DNA of 64,000 nt from Clostridiales bacterium. Lineage in GTDB: Bacteria; Bacillota; Clostridia; Oscillospirales; Oscillospiraceae. Numbering within the stretch: position 1 is the first letter of the stretch; every line of letters starts with the position of its first letter. Of the stretch, positions 60,128 through 64,000 are shown one piece after another. The notes under the pieces were generated by a model. That model had not been told where the DNA came from and did no database searches. It was given only the letters and a program-made list of their open reading frames with translations. The stretch spans positions 32,405 to 96,404 of the forward strand of contig SFHJ01000001.1 in assembly GCA_004555655.1 (NCBI GenBank), read 5' to 3'. Both the position numbers and the translations under genes were made by a program.

Positions 60128-60568
60128 TCAGACGAGCTGAAAAATGACCAATATCAGGCCGTATATCACACTTGCTACGGTACCGTAGACGATCACAGGC
60201 CCGGCGATGGAGAACATCTTGGCCGCCATGCCTGTCACAAAGCCCTCGGCTTTAAATTCAATCGCCGGCGCAACGACCGAGTTTGCAAAGCCTGTGATGG
60301 GCACGAGCGTGCCAGCGCCGGCGTGCTTTGCAATGTCGTCGTAGACGCTCAGTCCCGTCAGCACCGCGCTGATAAACACCAGCGTCACGGACGTTGCTGT
60401 GGCGGCCATGTCCTTGTCGAGCTCCAGCGCCTTGTAGCCGTTCTGGATGAGCTGGCCCAGCACGCAGATGAGTCCGCCGATCCAGAAGGCGTTGAGCATG
60501 TCCTTCCAGATGGGCGATTTTTCCTGCAGCGAGCCGACATATTCCTGGTATTGCTTGTTTGTCATCAT
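60128..60568 (-). CDS. spoVAC: Stage V sporulation protein AC (isolated from spoVAD/AE)
   Basis: A 146-residue membrane subunit of the spore Ca-DPA channel; in Bacillus SpoVAC behaves as a mechanosensitive channel. Helices lie at about 26-44, 55-75, 100-118 and 124-144. The signature is VYDDIAKHAGAGTLVPITGFANSVVAPAIEFKAEGFVTGMAAKMF. GGAGG sets the start at the ATG pair 60568/60565; that site lies inside a perfect 13-bp hairpin. Normally spoVAC precedes spoVAD and spoVAE; here it is some 55 kb away next to the ribosomal cluster. Confidence 0.93.
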   Translation of the reverse strand: MMTNKQYQEYVGSLQEKSPIWKDMLNAFWIGGLICVLGQLIQNGYKALELDKDMAATATSVTLVFISAVLTGLSVYDDIAKHAGAGTLVPITGFANSVVAPAIEFKAEGFVTGMAAKMFSIAGPVIVYGTVASVIYGLILVIFQLV

Positions 60569-60576
60569 AAAAACGC

Positions 60577-60610
60577 ACCTCCGTTTTGCTAGTTTGCGCA
60601 AAACGGAGGT
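60577..60610 (-). promoter_or_regulatory. Hairpin that sequesters the spoVAC ribosome-binding site
   Basis: On the minus strand ACCTCCGTTTTGC (60610-60598) pairs perfectly with GCAAAACGGAGGT (60589-60577) around an 8-nt loop. The 3' arm contains the GGAGG used by spoVAC. Confidence 0.75.
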
Positions 60611-60738
60611 TTTTACAACGAAAAGTTGCTTTCAGCTTTCTGAATGTGCGCCCGAATTTCGGTCTCATGTGAATGGCTCACATGGAACCATAGTTTTCTG
60701 TCATCGTCGTATCATAAATCAAAATCTGTGTAAATATT

Positions 60739-60773
60739 AAAACGCCTTCGGCTTTCTCAGCCGAAGGCGTTTT
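60739..60773 (-). terminator. Terminator of the ribosomal-protein/rpoA operon
   Basis: A perfect 14-bp stem (AAAACGCCTTCGGC with GCCGAAGGCGTTTT, 7-nt loop) just after rplQ on the minus strand. Confidence 0.9.
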
Positions 60774-60785
60774 GGGAACTGTAAC

Positions 60786-61127
60786 TTAAACGAGCTCGAT
60801 GACAGCCATCTCAGCAGCATCGCCGCGGCGAGCGCCCAGACGGGTCACGCGGGTGTAGCCGCCGTTGCGGTCGGCGTACTTCGGAGCGATCTCGCTGAAG
60901 AGCTTCTTGGCGACGTCTTCCTTGGTGATATACGCCAGAGCTCTGCGGTAGGATGCGAGCGTGTTCTTCTTGCCGAGGGTGATCATCTTCTCAGCAACCG
61001 GCTGCACTTCCTTGGCTCTGTAGAACGTGGTCTCGATCTTGCCGTTTTCGAACAGATACGTGGTCATAGCCCGGAGCATCGCCTTTCTCTGATCGCTGGT
61101 TCTGCCGAGCTTTCTGGTACCAAACAT
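60786..61127 (-). CDS. rplQ: 50S ribosomal protein L17
   Basis: 113 residues; starts [34 protein letters not shown], the L17 signature, and ends in [16 protein letters not shown]. Lies next to the peptide exit tunnel. Last gene of the cluster, following rpoA as in most Firmicutes. Confidence 0.98.
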   Translation of the reverse strand: MFGTRKLGRTSDQRKAMLRAMTTYLFENGKIETTFYRAKEVQPVAEKMITLGKKNTLASYRRALAYITKEDVAKKLFSEIAPKYADRNGGYTRVTRLGARRGDAAEMAVIELV

Positions 61128-61160
61128 GGGTGTTTACCTCCTTCTTTGAAAGGTTATCGC

Positions 61161-62129
61161 TTAATTGTTGTTATTGGAATTGGTGGAATCGTCACTGGCC
61201 AGAGACAGGCCCATCATGGCGAGCTTGTTCTGTACTTCCTCGAGCGACTTTCTGCCCATGTTGCGAACCTTCATCATATCCTCGCCGGTTCTGGAGATCA
61301 GATCTTCGACGTTGTTGATGTTGGCGCGCTTGAGGCAGTTAAAGCTGCGGACGGAAAGATCCAGCTCTTCGATGGTCAGCTCAAGGACCTTGTCGCGGTG
61401 CGTTTCGGCCTTTTCCGCCATCGTGGGCTTGCTGGCCACAGTCTCGGACAGATCCGTGAACAGGCTCAGGTGGTCGGAGAGGATCTTCGCGCCCAGGCTG
61501 ACAGCATCTCTTGCGGAGATGGTAGAATCGGTCCATACTTCAAGCGTCAGCTTGTCATAGTCGGTCATGTTGCCCACGCGGGTGTTTTCCACCGTGTAGT
61601 TCACCTTGTAGACCGGCGTATAGATCGAGTCGACAGCAATCGTGCCGATGGGCATGTTCGGCGTCTTGTTCTTATCGGAAGAAACATAGCCGCGGCCATG
61701 GCTCAGCGTGATTTCCATGTTGAAAGTAGCGTCCGGGCCGAGCGTGCAGATGTGCAGGTCGGGATTGAGAATCTCAACCTCACCGTCTGCCTTGATATCG
61801 CCGGCTGTGACCTCGCACTCACCTGCAGCGTCAATATATACGGTCTTGACGCCCTGGCAGTGCAGTCTTGCGATGATCTTCTTTACGTTCAGCACGATCT
61901 CGGTGACGTCTTCCTTGACGCCGGGGATCGTGGAGAACTCGTGCTGCACGCCCGCGATCTTGATGGAGGTCGCGGCCGTGCCAGGCAGGCTGGAAAGAAG
62001 AATTCTTCTAAGGCTGTTGCCAAGGGTAGTGCCATAGCCTCTTTCGAGGGGCTCTACGACATATTTGCCATAGGAGCCGTCTTCCGGTGAATCAACACAC
62101 TCAATACGGGGCTTTTCAATTTCTACCAT
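61161..62129 (-). CDS. rpoA: DNA-directed RNA polymerase subunit alpha
   Basis: 322 residues. The N-terminal assembly domain has [32 protein letters not shown] sequence (here [20 protein letters not shown]). The C-terminal domain has [22 protein letters not shown], the upstream-element-binding helix region. Dimerises to nucleate core polymerase. Ends with a short Asn-rich tail. Confidence 0.98.
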   Translation of the reverse strand: MVEIEKPRIECVDSPEDGSYGKYVVEPLERGYGTTLGNSLRRILLSSLPGTAATSIKIAGVQHEFSTIPGVKEDVTEIVLNVKKIIARLHCQGVKTVYIDAAGECEVTAGDIKADGEVEILNPDLHICTLGPDATFNMEITLSHGRGYVSSDKNKTPNMPIGTIAVDSIYTPVYKVNYTVENTRVGNMTDYDKLTLEVWTDSTISARDAVSLGAKILSDHLSLFTDLSETVASKPTMAEKAETHRDKVLELTIEELDLSVRSFNCLKRANINNVEDLISRTGEDMMKVRNMGRKSLEEVQNKLAMMGLSLASDDSTNSNNNN

Positions 62130-62207
62130 TTAATCATTACCCTCCTTGTAACTACGAAACCTTGTTTCGTTGCCGAATTCAGCTTACCAATAAACGAGGG
62201 TCAAACG

Positions 62208-62804
62208 TTACTTGGAGTACAATTCGACGATGAGATTTTCTGCGATCTCGAAATCGATGTCGTCTCTTGCGGGCAGTGCAATAACCTTACCGGAAAGGGT
62301 GTTCTTGTCTCTGTCCAGCCACTTGGGAGCTGCGACGAACGCGTCGTCCTCTTTCAGCTTCTTGAAGCGGTTGTTGGAGGCGCTCTTCTCGCTGACGGCG
62401 ATCACGTCGTTCACGTCTACCAGGTACGACGGAATGTTGACGCGCTTGCCGTTGACGGTGTAGTGGCCATGGTTGACCAACTGGCGCGCTTCGCGGCGGG
62501 TAGCGGCGAAGCCCAGACGGTAGACCACGTTGTCCAGTCTGCGCTCGACAAGGCTCAGCAGCAGCTCGCCGGTGTTGCCGTTCATGCGCTCGGCCTTCTC
62601 ATAGTACATTCTGAACTGCTTTTCCAGAATACCGTAGACAAACTTGACCTTCTGCTTCTCGGTCAGCTGCATGCCATATTCGGATTTCTTCGTTCTTCTT
62701 TTGCCGCCGGGGTTACGGTTCGACGACTTGGAGTAACCCATCGCAGCGGGAGATACGCCCAGAGTTCTGCAACGCTTCAGAACAGGCTGTGTATTCTTTG
62801 CCAT
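62208..62804 (-). CDS. rpsD: 30S ribosomal protein S4
   Basis: 198 residues. The S4 RNA-binding domain shows [43 protein letters not shown]. The zinc-binding cysteine cluster seen in some S4 proteins is missing (one Cys near the N-terminus), so it is the zinc-free form. Between rpsK and rpoA as usual. Confidence 0.98.
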   Translation of the reverse strand: MAKNTQPVLKRCRTLGVSPAAMGYSKSSNRNPGGKRRTKKSEYGMQLTEKQKVKFVYGILEKQFRMYYEKAERMNGNTGELLLSLVERRLDNVVYRLGFAATRREARQLVNHGHYTVNGKRVNIPSYLVDVNDVIAVSEKSASNNRFKKLKEDDAFVAAPKWLDRDKNTLSGKVIALPARDDIDFEIAENLIVELYSK

Positions 62805-62825
62805 TCGTTTTCTCCTCCTTGTCTA

Positions 62826-63224
62826 TTAAACGCGACGGCGCTTGGGAGGACGGCAGCCATTGTGAGGAATGGGAGTGACGTCCTTGATCATGGTGACTTC
62901 CAGGCCGGCCGACTGCAGCGCGCGGATCGCGGACTCACGACCCTGACCGGGGCCCTTGACGAACACTTCAACGCTCTTCAGACCGTAGTTTTCAACAGCG
63001 GCCTTTGCAGCGGTCTCAGCGACCATCTGCGCAGCGTACGGAGTGGACTTTCTTGAACCGCGGAAGCCAAGACCACCGGAGGAGGCCCAGGACAGCGCGT
63101 TACCATTGACGTCAGTCACGGTAACCATAGTGTTGTTAAACGAAGAGCGGATATGAACGGCGCCCTTTTCGATGACCTTGCGCTCACGACGGCGCTTGAC
63201 AACTTTCTTTACAGCTTTAGCCAT
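62826..63224 (-). CDS. rpsK: 30S ribosomal protein S11
   Basis: 132 residues with [42 protein letters not shown] and the C-terminal [18 protein letters not shown], all diagnostic for S11. It binds the platform of the 30S subunit. Confidence 0.98.
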   Translation of the reverse strand: MAKAVKKVVKRRRERKVIEKGAVHIRSSFNNTMVTVTDVNGNALSWASSGGLGFRGSRKSTPYAAQMVAETAAKAAVENYGLKSVEVFVKGPGQGRESAIRALQSAGLEVTMIKDVTPIPHNGCRPPKRRRV

Positions 63225-63237
63225 TACATATCACCTC

Positions 63238-63606
63238 TTACTTCTTCTTGTTCGCAATGGTCTTCTTCGGGCCCTTGCGCGTGCGGGCGTTGGTCTTGGT
63301 TCTCTGCCCACGAACAGGCAGGCCACGGCGATGGCGAACGCCGCGATAGCAGCCGATCTCAGTCAGACGCTTGATGTTCAGCGCAACCTCACGGCGGAGG
63401 TCACCCTCGATCGTATAGTTCTTATCAATAACTTCACGCAGCGCAGCCTCCTGCTCATCGGTCAGATCCTTGACGCGGATGTCCGGATCGATGTTGGCCA
63501 GCTTCAGAATTTCCGTTGCGCTTTTTCTGCCGATACCGTAGATATAAGTCAAACCGATCTCGATTCGCTTTTCACGGGGCAGGTCAATACCAGCAATACG
63601 TGCCAT
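63238..63606 (-). CDS. rpsM: 30S ribosomal protein S13
   Basis: 122 residues; starts [26 protein letters not shown] and ends with the basic [21 protein letters not shown] tail. Located at the 30S head near the tRNA P site. AGGAGG precedes the start. Confidence 0.98.
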   Translation of the reverse strand: MARIAGIDLPREKRIEIGLTYIYGIGRKSATEILKLANIDPDIRVKDLTDEQEAALREVIDKNYTIEGDLRREVALNIKRLTEIGCYRGVRHRRGLPVRGQRTKTNARTRKGPKKTIANKKK

Positions 63607-63626
63607 ACTTTTCAGAGCACCTCCTA

Positions 63627-63740
63627 TTAACCTTGTCTCTGCTTATGCTTCGGGTTTTCGCAAATTACCATAACACGGCCCTTGCGCTTGATGATTTTGC
63701 ACTTTTCGCACATGGGCTTCACGGACGGTCTTACCTTCAT
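63627..63740 (-). CDS. rpmJ: 50S ribosomal protein L36 (zinc-binding form)
   Basis: 37 residues: [20 protein letters not shown] followed by [17 protein letters not shown]. The CxxC, third Cys and His of the zinc-ribbon (C+) form are all present. AGGAGG is upstream. Position between infA and rpsM is standard. Confidence 0.97.
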   Translation of the reverse strand: MKVRPSVKPMCEKCKIIKRKGRVMVICENPKHKQRQG

Positions 63741-63767
63741 ACTGTTAACCTCCTGAGAACAACGTCT

Positions 63768-63986
63768 CTATTTACTTCTCCATGTGATTCTTCCGCGGGT
63801 CAGATCATACGGGGACATTTGAACCGTTACCTTATCACCGGGAAGAATCTTGATAAAGTTCATCCGGAGCTTGCCGGAAATATGCGCCAGAATGGTGTGT
63901 CCGTTGCCAATATCAACGGAGAACATTGCATTCGGCAGTGCATCTGTTACAATGCCCTCAAGTTCGATTACGTCGTCTTTTGCCAA
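63768..63986 (-). CDS. infA: Translation initiation factor IF-1, TTG start
   Basis: An S1/OB-fold initiation factor. The protein reads (M)[21 protein letters not shown], then [25 protein letters not shown] and the C-terminal [11 protein letters not shown]. No ATG is available: an in-frame TAA lies at 63995-63993, leaving TTG codons at 63992 and 63986. The TTG at 63986 gives the standard 72 residues and the usual AKDDVIE N-terminus, so it is preferred. Upstream sequence is cut by the window edge, so the ribosome-binding site is not fully visible. Confidence 0.93.
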   Translation of the reverse strand: MAKDDVIELEGIVTDALPNAMFSVDIGNGHTILAHISGKLRMNFIKILPGDKVTVQMSPYDLTRGRITWRSK

Positions 63987-64000
63987 GATCAATTAACCCC

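Overview
The window looks like a chromosomal segment of a spore-forming, fermentative Firmicute of the Oscillospiraceae/Ruminococcaceae type (class Clostridia). I infer this from the GC-rich coding (estimated in the high fifties, not computed), strong AGGAGG ribosome-binding sites, the spore genes spoVAC, spoVAD and spoVAE, IreB, a Firmicute-style infA-rpmJ-rpsM-rpsK-rpsD-rpoA-rplQ cluster, and several ferredoxin- and glycogen-linked operons. I cannot name the genus. No tRNA, rRNA, CRISPR array, phage or intact transposase gene was seen.

Layout. 1-5.9 kb holds the pheT tail, ireB, a small unknown protein, a secreted SH3/NlpC-P60 hydrolase, an amidohydrolase, a small membrane protein and spoVAD-spoVAE. 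5.9-14.8 kb is one operon behind a T-box leader: two acyl-CoA ligases, an SSS symporter, iorA-iorB, an ACT-domain protein and an aminotransferase. Together these look like a route for turning aryl acids into aromatic amino acids. 14.8-25.1 kb (minus strand) is a complete glycogen operon, glgB-glgC-glgD-glgA-glgP-GH13, behind a structured leader. Then come gap, a large ABC exporter, a methyltransferase, an AraC regulator, a D-aminoacylase-like enzyme and an ABC-F protein with an attenuator-like leader. 34.7-43.1 kb (minus) is a maltodextrin operon: binding protein, two permeases, LacI regulator, malQ and a second phosphorylase. It sits behind a 14-bp palindromic operator. 44.3-46.8 kb is a compact operon of a MarR regulator, a serine-palmitoyltransferase-like enzyme and an SDR, possibly making a sphingoid-type base. 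46.8-57.4 kb is largely purine nucleoside import and salvage: adenosine deaminase, BMP lipoprotein, ABC transporter, two nucleoside hydrolases and a nucleoside phosphorylase. 57.5-60.6 kb holds ddl, a DUF1934 protein, an unknown protein, a PH-domain protein and an isolated spoVAC. 60.8-64 kb is the end of the ribosomal-protein supercluster.

How the parts work together. Maltodextrin is imported and cut by MalQ and phosphorylase to glucose-1-phosphate. The glycogen operon stores and remobilises the same sugar. Imported nucleosides yield ribose and bases. The T-box operon would spend reduced ferredoxin and CoA esters to rebuild an aromatic amino acid when the cognate tRNA is uncharged.

Most unusual points: the spt-like/SDR/MarR operon; the T-box on an ior operon; the three-codon upstream ORF and stacked hairpins before the ABC-F gene; a 163-bp structured repeat in two copies about 90% identical; a 144-bp MITE-like palindrome that supplies a stop codon; and a hairpin that buries the spoVAC ribosome-binding site.
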